DNA of 64,000 nucleotides from assembly GCF_051020955.1 (NCBI RefSeq), contig NW_027476357.1, forward strand, positions 1 to 64,000. The letters are read 5' to 3'. The position numbers were made by a program, and so were the translations under genes. This stretch comes from Megalopta genalis (taxonomy: Eukaryota; Arthropoda; Insecta; Hymenoptera; Halictidae). The notes below the pieces were generated by a model. The model worked only from the letters and a program-made list of their open reading frames with translations. It ran no database searches and was not told where the DNA came from. Shown here piece after piece: positions 48,100-61,383 of the stretch (position 1 is its first letter; each line of letters starts with the position of its first letter).

Positions 48100-48980
48100 T
48101 TGATTTGAAGCTGAATCATGTGTTTCGCTTGCATTTGAAGCTAACTCGTTTGTTTCGCATGCAGTTGAAGCTAAATCATGTATATCACAAGTATTGGAAG
48201 CTATACCATTTGTTTCGCATTGATTTGAAGCTAAGCCTTCTACTTCGCATTGATTTGGGGCTGAATCATGTGTTTCGCTTGGATTTGAAGATAACTCGTT
48301 TGTTTCGCATGCAGTTGAAGTTAAATCATGTATATCACAAGTATTTGAAGCTAAACCATTTGTTTCGTTTGGATTTGAAACTAAGCCTTCTACTTCGCAT
48401 TGATTTGAAGCTAAATCATGTGTTTCGCTTGAGTTTGAAGTTAACACGTCTGTTTCACATGTAGTTGAAGCTAAATCATGTATATCACAGGTATTTGAAT
48501 GTAAACCATTTGTTTCGCATGGATTTGAAGCTAAGCCTTCTACTTCGCATCGATTTGAAGCTGAATCATGTGTTTCGCTTGGATTTGAAGCTAACACGTT
48601 TGTTTCGCATGCAGTTGAAGCTAAATCATGTATGTCACAAGTATTTGTAGCTAAACCATTTGATTCGCATGAATATTAAGGTGAACTATGTGTTTCGAAT
48701 GAATGTGAAACTAAATGGTGTGTTTCGAATGGATTTGAAGCTAACACGTTTGTTTTGCACGCTGTTGAAGCTGAATCATGTATATCACAAGTATTTGAAG
48801 CTGAACCATTTGACTTCTATGGATTTGAAGCTAAGCCTTCTACTTCGCATTGATTTGGAGCTAAATCATGTGTCTCGCATGAATTTAAAGCTAACTCGTT
48901 TTTTTCGCCTGCATTTGAAGCTAAATCATGCATATCTCAAATATTTGAAGCTAAATCATTCGATTCGCATGGATTTGAAA
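48100..48980. repeat. Segment W, copy 2
   Basis: Second copy of 43480-44360. The match ends near 49000, where this copy reads gattttaagctaaatcatg and the first reads gatttggagctgaatcatt. Confidence 0.82.
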
Positions 48981-51329
48981 CTAAGTCTTCTACTTCGCAT
49001 TGATTTTAAGCTAAATCATGTGTTTCGCATGGATTTGAAGCTAACTCGTTTGTTTCACATGCAGTTGAAGCTAAATCATGTATATCACAGCTATTTGAAG
49101 CGTAACCATTTGTTTCGCATGGATTTGAAGCTAAGCATTCTACTTCGCATTGATTTGACGCTCAATCATGTGTTTCGCTTGGATTTGAAGCTAACTCGTT
49201 TGTTTCGCATGCAGTTGAAGCTAAATCATGTATATCTCAAATATTTGAAGCTAAATCATTCGATTCGCAAGGAGTTGAATCTAAGCCTTCTACTTCGCAT
49301 TGATTTGAAGCTGAATCATGTGTTTCGCTTAGATTTGAAGCTAACTCGTTTGTTTCGCATGCAGTTGAAGCTAATCATGTATGTCACAAGTATTTGTAGC
49401 TAAACCATTTGATTCGCATGAATATTAAGGTGAACCATGTGTTTCGAATGAATGTGAAACTAAATCGTGTGTTTCGAATGGATTTGAAGCTAACACGTTT
49501 GTTTTGCATGCAGTTGAAGCTGAATCATGTATATCACAAGTATTTGAAGCTGAACCATTTGACTTCTATGGATTTGAAGCTAAGCCTTCTACTTCGCATT
49601 GATTTGGAGCTAAATCATGTGTCTCGCATGAATTTAAAGCTAACTCGTTTTTTTCGCCTACATTTGAAGCTAAATCATGTATATCTCAAATATTTGAAGC
49701 TAAATCATTCGATTCGCATGGATTTGAAGCTAAGCCTTCTACTTCGCATTGATTTGGAGCTGAATCATTTGTTTCGCTTGGATTTGAAGATAACTCGTTT
49801 GTTTCGCATGCAGTTGAAGTTAAATCATGTATATCACAAGTATTTGAAGCTAAACCATTTGTTTCGTTTGGATTTGAAGCTAAGCCTTCTACTTCGCATT
49901 GATTGGAAGCTAAATCATGTGTTTCGCATGGATTTGAAGCTAACTCGTTTGTTTCACATGCAGTTGAAGCTAAATCATGTATATCACAGCTATTTGAAGC
50001 ATAACCATTTGTTTCGCATGGATTTGAAGCTAAGCATTCTACTTCGCATTGATTTGACGCTCAATCATGTGTTTCGCTTGGATTTGAAGCTAACTCGTTT
50101 GTTTCGCATGCAGTTGAAGCTAAATCATGTATATCACAGCTATTTGAAGCATAACCATTTGTTTCGCATGGATTTGAAGTTAAGCTTTCTACTTCGCATT
50201 GATTTGACGCTCAATCATGTGTTTCGCTTGGATTTGAAGCTAACTCGTTTGTTTCGCATGCAGTTGAAGCTAAATCATGTATGTCACAAGTATTTGTAGC
50301 TAAACCATTTGATTCGCATGAATATTAAGGTGAACCATGTGTTTCGAATGAATGTGAAACTAAATCGTGTGTTTCAAATGGATTTGAAGCTAACACGTTT
50401 GTTTTGCATGCTGTTGAAGCTATATCCCTTATATTTGCAAGCATTTGAAGCCAAATCATACGTTTTGCATGGTTTTGAAGCTAAGCCTTCTACTTCGCAT
50501 TGATTTGAAGTTAAATCATGTGTTTCCTTCGAGTGTGAAGCTAAATCGTTTGTTTCGCTTGCAGTTGATGCTGAATCATGTATATCACAAGTATTTGAAG
50601 CTAAACCATTTGTTTCTCATGGATTTGAAGCTAAAACATGTGTTACGCTTGAATTTAAAACTAACACGTTTGTTTCACATGCAGTTGAAGCTAAATCATG
50701 TATGTCACAAGTATTTGAAGCTGAAACATTCGATTCGCCTGGATTTGAAGCTAAGCCTAATACTTCGCATTGATTTGAAGCTGAATCATGTGTTTCGCTT
50801 GCATTTGAAGCTAACTCGTTTGTTTCGCATGCAGTTGAAGCTAAATCATGTATATCACAAGTATTGGAAGCTATACCATTTGTTTCGTTTGGATTTGAAG
50901 CTAAGCCTTCTACTTCGCATTGATTTGAAGCTAAATCATGTGTTTCGCTTGAGTTTGAAGTTAACACGTCTGTTTCACATGTAGTTGAAGCTAAATCATG
51001 TATATCACAGGTATTTGAATGTAAACCATTTGTTTCGCATGGATTTGAAGCTAAGCCTTCTACTTCGCATTGATTTGAAGCTGAATCATGTGTTTCGTTT
51101 GGATTAGAAGCTAACTCGTTTGTTTCACATGCAGTTGAAGCTAAATCATGTATATCAAAGGTATTTGAAGCATAACCATTTGTTTCGCATGGATTTGATG
51201 CTAAGCTTTCTACTTCGCATTGATTTGACGCTCAATCATGTGTTTCGCTTGGATTTGAAGCTAACTCGTTTGTTTCGCATGCAGTTGAAGCTAAATCATG
51301 TATGTCACAAGTATTTGTAGCTAAACCAT

Positions 51330-53429
51330 TTGATTCGCATGAATATTAAGGTGAACCATGTGTTTCGAATGAATGTGAAACTAAATCGTGTGTTTCGAAT
51401 GGATTTGAAGCTAACACGTTTGTTTTGCATGCAGTTGAAGCTGAATCATGTATATCACAAGTATTTCAAGCTGAACCATTTGACTTCTATGGATTTGATG
51501 CTAAGCCTTCTACTTCCCATTGATTTGGAGCTAAATCATGTGTCTCGCTTGAATTTAAAGCTAACTCGTTTTTTTCGCCTGCATTTGAAACTAAATCATG
51601 TATATAACAAATATTTGAAGCTAAATCATTCGATTCGCATGGATTTGAAGCTAAGCCTTCTACTTCGCATTGATTTTAAGCTAAATCATGTGTTTCGCAT
51701 GGATTTGAAGCTAACTCGTTTGTTTCACATGCAGTTGAAGCTAAATCATGTATATCACAAGTACTTGAAGCTATACCATTCGCTTCGCATGGATTTGAAG
51801 CTAAGCCTTCTACTTCGCATTGATTTGAAGCTGAATCATGTGTTTCGCATGGATTTGAAGCTAACTCGTTTGTTTCGCATGCAGTTGAAGCTAAATCATG
51901 TATCTCTCAAGTATTTGTAGCTAAACCATTTGATTCGCATGAATATTAAGGTGAACTATGTGTTTCGAATGAATGTGAAACTAAATGGTGTGTTTCGAAT
52001 GGATTTGAAGCTAACACGTTTGTTTTGCACGCTGTTGAAGCTGAATCATGTATATCACAAGTATTTGAAGCTGAACCATTTGACTTCTATGGATTTGAAG
52101 CTAAGCCTTCTACTTCGCATTGATTTGGAGCTAAATCATGTGTCTCGCAGGAATTTAAAGCTAACTCGTTTTTTTCGCCTGCATTTGAAGCTAAATCATG
52201 TATATCTCAAATATTTGAAGCTAAATCATTCGATTCGCATGGATTTGAAACTAAGCCTTCTACTTCGCATTGATTTTAAGCTAAATCATGTGTTTCGCAT
52301 GGATTTGAAGCTAACTCGTTTGTTTCACATGCAGTTGAAGCTAAATCATGTATATCACAGCTATTTGAAGCATAACCATTTGTTTCGCATGGATTTGAAG
52401 TTAAGCTTTCTACTTCGCATTGATTTGACGCTCAATCATGTGTTTCGCTTGGATTTGAAGCTAACTCGTTTGTTTCGCATGCAGTTGAAGCTAAATCATG
52501 TATGTCACAAGTATTTGTAGCTAAACCATTTGATTCGCATGAATATTAAGGTGAACCATGTGTTTCGAATGAATGTGAAACTAAATCGTGTGTTTCGAAT
52601 GGATTTGAAGCTAACACGTTTGTTTTGCATGCAGTTGAAGCTGAATCATGTATATCACAAGTATTTCAAGCTGAACCAATTGACTTCTATGGATTTGAAG
52701 CTAAGCCTTCTACTTCCCATTGATTTGGAGCTAAATCATGTGTCTCGCTTGAATTTAAAGCTAACTCGTTTTTTTCGCCTGCATTTGAAACTAAATCATG
52801 TATATAACAAATATTTGAAGCTAAATCATTCGATTCGCATGGATTTGAAGCTAAGCCTTCTACTTCGCATTGATTTTAAGCTAAATCATGTGTTTCGCAT
52901 GGATTTGAAGCTAACTCGTTTGTTTCACATGCAGTTGAAGCTAAATCATGTATATCACAAGTACTTGAAGCTATACCATTTGCTTCGCATGGATTTGAAG
53001 CTAAGCCTTCTACTTCGCATTGATTTGAAGCTGAATCATGTGTTTCGCTTGGATTTGAAGCTAACTCGTTTGTTTCACATGCAGTTGAAGCTAAATCATG
53101 TATATCACAGCTATTTGAAGCATAACCATTTGTTTCGCATGGATTTGAAGCTAAGCATTCTACTTCGCATTGATTTGACGCTCAATCATGTGTTTCGCTT
53201 GCATTTGAATCTAACTCGTTTGTTTCGCATGCAGTTGAAGCTAAATCATGTATATCACAAGTATTGGAAGCTATACCATTTGTTTCGCATTGATTTGAAG
53301 CTAAGCCTTCTACTTCGCATTGATTTGGGGCTGAATCATGTGTTTCGCTTGGATTTGAAGCTAACTCGTTTGTTTCGCATGCAGTTGAAGCTAAATCATG
53401 TATGTCACAAGTATTTGTAGCTAAACCAT
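51330..53429. repeat. T1-T3-T1 stretch, earlier copy
   Basis: Modules at 51330 (600), 51930 (T3, 600) and 52530 (900) repeat the module order and lengths of 61384-63484. Shared variants include tatataacaaatatttg in T1 and cgcaggaatttaaagc in T3. Confidence 0.83.
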
Positions 53430-55771
53430 TTGATTCGCATGAATATTAAGGTGAACCATGTGTTTCGAATGAATGTGAAACTAAATCGTGTGTTTCAAAT
53501 GGATTTGAAGCTAACACGTTTGTTTTGCATGCTGTTGAAGCTATATCCCTTATATTTGCAAGCATTTGAAGCCAAATCATACGTTTTGCATGGTTTTGAA
53601 GCTAAGCCTTCTACTTCGCATTGATTTGAAGTTAAATCATGTGTTTCCTTCGAGTGTGAAGCTAAATCGTTTGTTTCGCGTGCAGTTGATGCTGAATCAT
53701 GTATATCAGAAGTATTTGAAGCTAAACCATTTGTTTCTCATGGATTTGAAGCTAAAACATGTGTTACGCTTGAATTTGAAACTAACACGTTTGTTTCACA
53801 TGCAGTTGAAGCTAAATCATGTATGTCACAAGTATTTGAAGCTGAAACATTCGATTCGCCTGGATTTGAAGCTAAGCCTAATACTTCGCATTGATTTGAA
53901 GCTGAATCATGTGTTTCGCTTGCATTTGAAGCTAACTCGTTTGTTTCGCATGCAGTTGAAGCTAAATCATGTATATCACAAGTATTGGAAGCTATACCAT
54001 TTGTTTCGCATTGATTTGAAGCTAAGCCTTCTACTTCGCATTGATTTGTGGCTGAATCATGTGTTTCGCTTGGATTTGAAGATAACTCGTTTGTTTCGCA
54101 TGCAGTTGAAGTTAAATCATGTATATCACAAGTATTTGAAGCTAAACCATTTGTTTCGTTTGGATTTGAAGCTAAGCCTTCTACTTCGCATTGATTGGAA
54201 GCTAAATCATGTGTTTCGCATGGATTTGAAGCTAACTCGTTTGTTTCACATGCAGTTGAAGCTAAATCATGTATATCACAGCTATTTGAAGCATAACCAT
54301 TTGTTTCGCATGGATTTGAAGCTAAGCATTCTACTTCGCATTGATTTGACGCTCAATCATGTGTTTCGCTTGGATTTGAAGCTAACTCGTTTGTTTCGCA
54401 TGCAGTTGAAGCTAAATCATGTATATCACAGCTATTTGAAGCATAACCATTTGTTTCGCATGGATTTGAAGTTAAGCTTTCTACTTCGCATTGATTTGAC
54501 GCTCAATCATGTGTTTCGCTTGGATTTGAAGCTAACTCGTTTGTTTCGCATGCAGTTGAAGCTAAATCATGTATGTCACAAGTATTTGTAGCTAAACCAT
54601 TTGATTCGCATGAATATTAAGGTGAACCATGTGTTTCGAATGAATGTGAAACTAAATCGTGTGTTTCAAATGGATTTGAAGCTAACACGTTTGTTTTGCA
54701 TGCTGTTGAAGCTATATCCCTTATATTTGCAAGCATTTGAAGCCAAATCATACGTTTTGCATGGTTTTGAAGCTAAGCCTTCTACTTCGCATTGATTTGA
54801 AGTTAAATCATGTGTTTCCTTCGAGTGTGAAGCTAAATCGTTTGTTTCGCGTGCAGTTGATGCTGAATCATGTATATCACAAGTATTTGAAGCTAAACCA
54901 TTTGTTTCTCATGGATTTGAAGCTAAAACATGTGTTACGCTTGAATTTAAAACTAACACGTTTGTTTCACATGCAGTTGAAGCTAAATCATGTATGTCAC
55001 AAGTATTTGAAGCTGAAACATTCGATTCGCCTGGATTTGAAGCGAAGCCTAATACTTCGCATTGATTTGAAGCTGAATCATGTGTTTCGCTTGCATTTGA
55101 AGCTAACTCGTTTGTTTCGCATGCAGTTGAAGCTAAATCATGTATATCACAAGTATTGGAAGCTATACCATTTGTTTCGCATTGATTTGAAGCTAAGCCT
55201 TCTACTTCGCATTGATTTGTGGCTGAATCATGTGTTTCGCTTGGATTTGAAGATAACTCGTTTGTTTCGCATGCAGTTGAAGTTAAATCATGTATATCAC
55301 AAGTGTTTGAAGCTAAACCATTTGTTTCGTTTGGATTTGAAGCTAAGTCTTCTACTTCGCATTGATTGGAAGCTAAATCATGTGTTTCGCATGGATTTGA
55401 AGCTAACTCGTTTGTTTCACATGCAGTTGAAGCTAAATCATGTATATCACAGCTATTTGAAGCATAACCATTTGTTTCGCATGGATTTGAAGCTAAGCCT
55501 TCTACTTCGCATTGATTTGAAGCTGAATCATGTGTTTCGTTTGGATTAGAAGCCAACTCGTTTGTTTCACATGCAGTTGAAGCTAAATCATGTATATCAC
55601 AGGTATTTGAAGCATAACCATTTGTTTCGCATGGATTTGATGCTAAGCTTTCTACTTCGCATTGATTTGACGCTCAATCATGTGTTTCGCTTGGATTTGA
55701 AGCTAACTCGTTTGTTTCGCATGCAGTTGAAGCTAAATCATGTATGTCACACGTATTTGTAGCTAAACCAT
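53430..55771. repeat. Tandem pair of 1171-bp T2 modules
   Basis: Modules 53430-54600 and 54601-55771 have identical length and share the full T2 variant series: tatatcccttatatttgcaa, gtttccttcgagtgtgaagc, gaagctgaaacattcg, gcctaatacttcgc and gatttgtggctgaatc. They part company in the last third, where the second copy reads gtttggattagaagccaac and cataaccatttg monomers in a different order. Confidence 0.85.
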
Positions 55772-58700
55772 TTGATTCGCATGAATATTAAGGTGAACCA
55801 TGTGTTTCGAATGAATGTGAAACTAAATCGTGTGTTTCGAATGGATTTGAAGCTAACACGTTTGTTTTGCATGCAGTTGAAGCTGAATCATGTATATCAC
55901 AAGTATTTCAAGCTGAACCAATTGACTTCTATGGATTTGAAGCTAAGCCTTCTACTTCCCATTGATTTGGAGCTAAATCATGTGTCTCGCTTGAATTTAA
56001 AGCTAACTCGTTTTTTTCGCCTGCATTTGAAACTAAATCATGTATGTAACAAATATTTGAAGCTAAATCATTCGATTCGCATGGATTTGAAGCTAAGCCT
56101 TCTACTTCGCATTGATTTTAAGCTAAATCATGTGTTTCGCATGGATTTGAAGCTAACTCGTTTGTTTCACATGCAGTTGAAGCTAAATCATGTATATCAC
56201 AAGTACTTGAAGCTATACCATTCGCTTCGCATGGATTTGAAGCTAAGCCTTCTACTTCGCATTGATTTGAAGCTGAATCATGTGTTTCGCTTGGATTTGA
56301 AGCTAACTCGTTTGTTTCACATGCAGTTGAAGCTAAATCATGTATATCACAGCTATTTGAAGCATAACCATTTGTTTCGCATGGATTTGAAGCTAAGCAT
56401 TCCACTTCGCATTGATTTGACGCTCAATCATGTGTTTCGCTTGGATTTGAAGCTAACTCGTTTGTTTCGCATGCAGTTGAAGCTAAATCATGTATATCAC
56501 AGCTATTTGAAGCATAACCATTTGTTTCGCATGGATTTGAAGTTAAGCTTTCTACTTCGCATTGATTTGACGCTCAATCATGTGTTTCGCTTGGATTTGA
56601 AGCTAACTCGTTTGTTTCGCATGCAGTTGAAGCTAAATCATGTATGTCACAAGTATTTGTAGCTAAACCATTTGATTCGCATGAATATTAAGGTGAACCA
56701 TGTGTTTCGAATGAATGTGAAACTAAATCGTGTGTTTCAAATGGATTTGAAGCTAACACGTTTGTTTTGCATGCTGTTGAAGCTATATCCCTTATATTTG
56801 CAAGCATTTGAAGCCAAATCATACGTTTTGCATGGTTTTGAAGCTAAGCCTTCTACTTCGCATTGATTTGAAGTTAAATCATGTGTTTCCTTCGAGTGTG
56901 AAGCTAAATCGTTTGTTTCGCGTGCAGTTGATGCTGAATCATGTATATCACAAGTATTTGAAGCTAAACCATTTGTTTCTCATGGATTTGAAGCTAAAAC
57001 ATGTGTTACGCTTGAATTTGAATATAACTCGTTTGTTTCGCATGCAGTTGAAGTTAAATCATGTATATCACAAGTATTTGAAGCTAAACCATTTGTTTCG
57101 TTTGGATTTGAAGCTAAGCCTTCTACTTCGCATTGATTTGAAGCTAAATCATGTGTTTCGCTTGAGTTTGAAGTTAACACGTCTGTTTCACATGTAGTTG
57201 AAGCTAAATCATGTATATCACAGGTATTTGAATGTAAACCATTTGTTTCGCATGGATTTGAAGCTAAGCCTTCTACTTCGCATTGATTTGAAGCTGAATC
57301 ATGTGTTTCGTTTGGATTAGAAGCTAACTCGTTTGTTTCACATGCAGTTGAAGCTAAATCATGTATATCACAGGTATTTGAAGCATAACCATTTGTTTCG
57401 CATGGATTTGATGTTAAGCTTTCTACTTCGCATTGATTTGACGCTCAATCATGTGTTTCGCTTGGATTTGAAGCTAACTCGTTTGTTTCGCATGCAGTTG
57501 AAGCTAAATCATGTATGTCACAAGTATTTGTAGCTAAACCATTTGATTCGCATGAATATTAAGGTGAACCATGTGTTTCGAATGAATGTGAAACTAAATC
57601 GTGTGTTTCGAATGGATTTGAAGCTAACACGTTTGTTTTGCATGCAGTTGAAGCTGAATCATGTATATCACAAGTATTTCAAGCTGAACCAATTGACTTC
57701 TATGGATTTGAAGCTAAGCCTTCTACTTCCCATTGATTTGGAGCTAAATCATGTGTCTCGCTTGAATTTAAAGCTAACTCGTTTTTTTCGCCTGCATTTG
57801 AAACTAAATCATGTATATAACAAATATTTGAAGCTAAATCATTCGATTCGCATGGATTTGAAGCTAAGCCTTCTACTTCGCATTGATTTTAAGCTAAATC
57901 ATGTGTTTCGCATGGATTTGAAGCTAACTCGTTTGTTTCACATGCAGTTGAAGCTAAATCATGTATATCACAAGTACTTGAAGCTATACCATTTGCTTCG
58001 CATGGATTTGAAGCTAAGCCTTCTACTTCGCATTGATTTGAAGCTGAATCATGTGTTTCGCTTGGATTTGAAGCTAACTCGTTTGTTTCACATGCAGTTG
58101 AAGCTAAATCATGTATATCACAGCTATTTGAAGCATAACCATTTGTTTCGCATGGATTTGAAGCTAAGCATTCTACTTCGCATTGATTTGACGCTCAATC
58201 ATGTGTTTCGCTTGGATTTGAAGCTAACTCGTTTGTTTCGCATGCAGTTGAAGCTAAATCATGTATATCACAGCTATTTGAAGCATAACCATTTGTTTCG
58301 CATGGATTTGAAGTTAAGCTTTCTACTTCGCATTGATTTGACGCTCAATCATGTGTTTCGCTTGGATTTGAAGCTAACTCGTTTGTTTCGCATGCAGTTG
58401 AAGCTAAATCATGTATGTCACAAGTATTTGTAGCTAAACCATTTGATTCGCATGAATATTAAGGTGAACCATGTGTTTCGAATGAATGTGAAACTAAATC
58501 GTGTGTTTCAAATGGATTTGAAGCTAACACTTTTGTTTTGCATGCTGTTGAAGCTATATCCCTTATATTTGCAAGCATTTGAAGCCAAATCATACGTTTT
58601 GCATGGTTTTGAAGCTAAGCCTTCTACTTCGCATTGATTCGAAGTTAAATCATGTGTTTCCTTCGAGTGTGAAGCTAAATCGTTTGTTTCGCGTGCAGTT

Positions 58701-61383
58701 GATGCTGAATCATGTATATCACAAGTATTTGAAGCTAAACCATATGTTTCTCATGGATTTGAAGCTAAAACATGTGTTACGCTTGAATTTGAAACTAACA
58801 CGTTTGTTTCACATGCAGTTGAAGCTAAATCATGTATGTCACAAGTATTTGAAGCTGAAACATTCGATTCGCCTGGATTTGAAGCTAAGCCAAATACTTC
58901 GCATTGATTTGAAGCTGAATCATGTGTTTCGCTTGCATTTGAAGCTAACTCGTTTGTTTCGCATGCAGTTGAAGCTAAATCATGTATATCACAAGTATTG
59001 GAAGCTATACCATTTGTTTCGCATTGATTTGAAGCTAAGCCTTCTACTTCGCATTGATTTGGGGCTGAATCATGTGTTTCGCTTGGATTTGAAGATAACT
59101 CGTTTGTTTCGCATGCAGTTGAAGTTAAATCATGTATATCACAAGTATTTGAAGCTAAACCATTTGTTTCGTTTGGATTTGAAGCTAAGCCTTCTACTTC
59201 GCATTGATTTGAAGCTGAATCATGTGTTTCGTTTGGATTAGAAGCTAACTCGTTTGTTTCACATGCAGTTGAAGCTAAATCATGTATATCACAGGTATTT
59301 GAAGCATAACCATTTGTTTCGCATGGATTTGATGCTAAGCTTTCTACTTCGCATTGATTTGACGCTCAATCATGTGTTTCGCTTGGATTTGAAGCTAACT
59401 CGTTTGTTTCGCATGCAGTTGAAGCTAAATCATGTATGTCACAAGTATTTGTAGCTAAACCATTTGATTCGCATGAATATTAAGGTGAACCATGTGTTTC
59501 GAATGAATGTGAACTAAATCGTGTGTTTCGAATGGATTTGAAGCTAACACGTTTGTTTTGCATGCAGTTGAAGCTGAATCATGTATATCACAAGTATTTC
59601 AAGCTGAACCATTTGACTTCTATGGATTTGAAGCTAAGCCTTCTACGTCCCATTGATTTGGAGCTAAATCATGTGTCTCGCTTGAATTTAAAGCTAACTC
59701 GTTTTTTTCGCCTGCATTTGAAACTAAATCATGTATATAAAAAATATGTGAAGCTAAATCATTCGATTCGCATGGATTTGAAGCTAAGCCTTCTTCTTCG
59801 CATTGATTTTAAGCTAAATCATGTGTTTCGCATGGATTTGAAGCTAACTCTTTTGTTTCACATGCAGTTGAAGCTAAATCATGTATATCACAGCTATTTG
59901 AAGCATAACCATTTGTTTCGCATGGATTTGAAGCTAAGCATTCTACTTCGCATTGATTTGACGCTCAATCATGTGTTTCGCTTGGATTTGAAGCTAACTC
60001 GTTTGTTTCGCATGCAGTTGAAGCTAAATCATGTATATCACAGCTATTTGAAGCATAACCATTCGTTTCGCATGGATTTGAAGTTAAGCTTTCTACTTCG
60101 CATTGATTTGACGCTCAATCATGTGTTTCGCTTGGATTTGAAGCTAACTCGTTTGTTTCGCATGCAGTTGAAGCTAAATCATGTATGTCACAAGTATTTG
60201 TAGCTAAACCATTTGATTCGCATGAATATTAAGGTGAACCATGTGTTTCGAATGAATGTGAAACTAAATCGTGTGTTTCAAATGGATTTGAAGCTAACAC
60301 GTTTGTTTTGCATGCTGTTGAAGCTATATCCCTTATATTTGCAAGCATTTGAAGCCAAATCATACGTTTTGCATGGTTTTGAAACTAAGCCTTCTACTTC
60401 GCATTGATTTGAGGTTAAGTCATGTGTTTCCTTCGAGTGTGAAGCTAAATCGTTTGTTTCGCGTGCAGTTGATGCTGAATCATGTATATCACAAGTATTT
60501 GAAGCTAAACCATTTGTTACTCATGGATTTGAAGCTAAAACATGTGTTACGCTTGAATTTGAAACTAACACGTTTGTTTCACATGCAGTTGAAGCTAAAT
60601 CATGTATGTCACAAGTATTTGAAGCTGAAACATTCGATTCGCCTGGATTTGAAGCTAAGCCTAATACTTCGCATTGATTTGAAGCTGAATCATGTGTTTC
60701 GCTTGCATTTGAATCTAACTCGTTTGTTTCGCATGCAGTTGAAGCTAAATCATGTATATCACAAGTATTGGAAGCTATACCATTTGTTTCGCATTGATTT
60801 GAAGCTAAGCCTTCTACTTCGCATTGATTTGGGGCTGAATCATGTGTTTCGCTTGGATTTGAAGATAACTCGTTTGTTTCGCATGCAGTTGAAGTTAAAT
60901 CATGTATATCACAAGTATTTGAAGCTAAACCATTTGTTTCGTTTGGATTTGAAGCTAAGCCTTCTACTTCGCATTGATTTGAAGCTAAATCATGTGTTTC
61001 GCTTGAGTTTGAAGTTAACACGTCTGTTTCACATGTAGTTGAAGCTAAATCATGTATATCACAGGTATTTGAATGTAAACCATTTGTTTCGCATGGATTT
61101 GGAGCTAAGCCTTCTACTTCGCATTGATTTGAAGCTGAATCATGTGTTTCGTTTGGATTAGAAGCTAACTCGTTTGTTTCACATGCAGTTGAAGCTAAAT
61201 CATGTATATCACAGGTATTTGAAGCATAACCATTTGTTTCGCATGGATTTGATGCTAAGCTTTCTACTTCGCATTGATTTGACGCTCAATCATGTGTTTC
61301 GCTTGGATTTGAAGCTAACTCGTTTGTTTCGCATGCAGTTGAAGCTAAATCATGTATGTCACAAGTATTTGTAGCTAAACCAT
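55772..61383. repeat. Dimeric T1+T2 higher-order unit, three copies
   Basis: T1 and T2 alternate: 55772 (T1, 900) + 56672 (T2, 871), 57543 (T1, 900) + 58443 (T2, 1021), 59464 (T1, 749) + 60213 (T2, 1171). Unit lengths are 1771, 1921 and 1920 bp. The first 1229 bp of units 1 and 2 match at an offset of 1771, then differ at 57001 against 58772. T1 of unit 3 has lost 150 bp and one base (gtgaactaaatcg near 59511). Confidence 0.87.
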
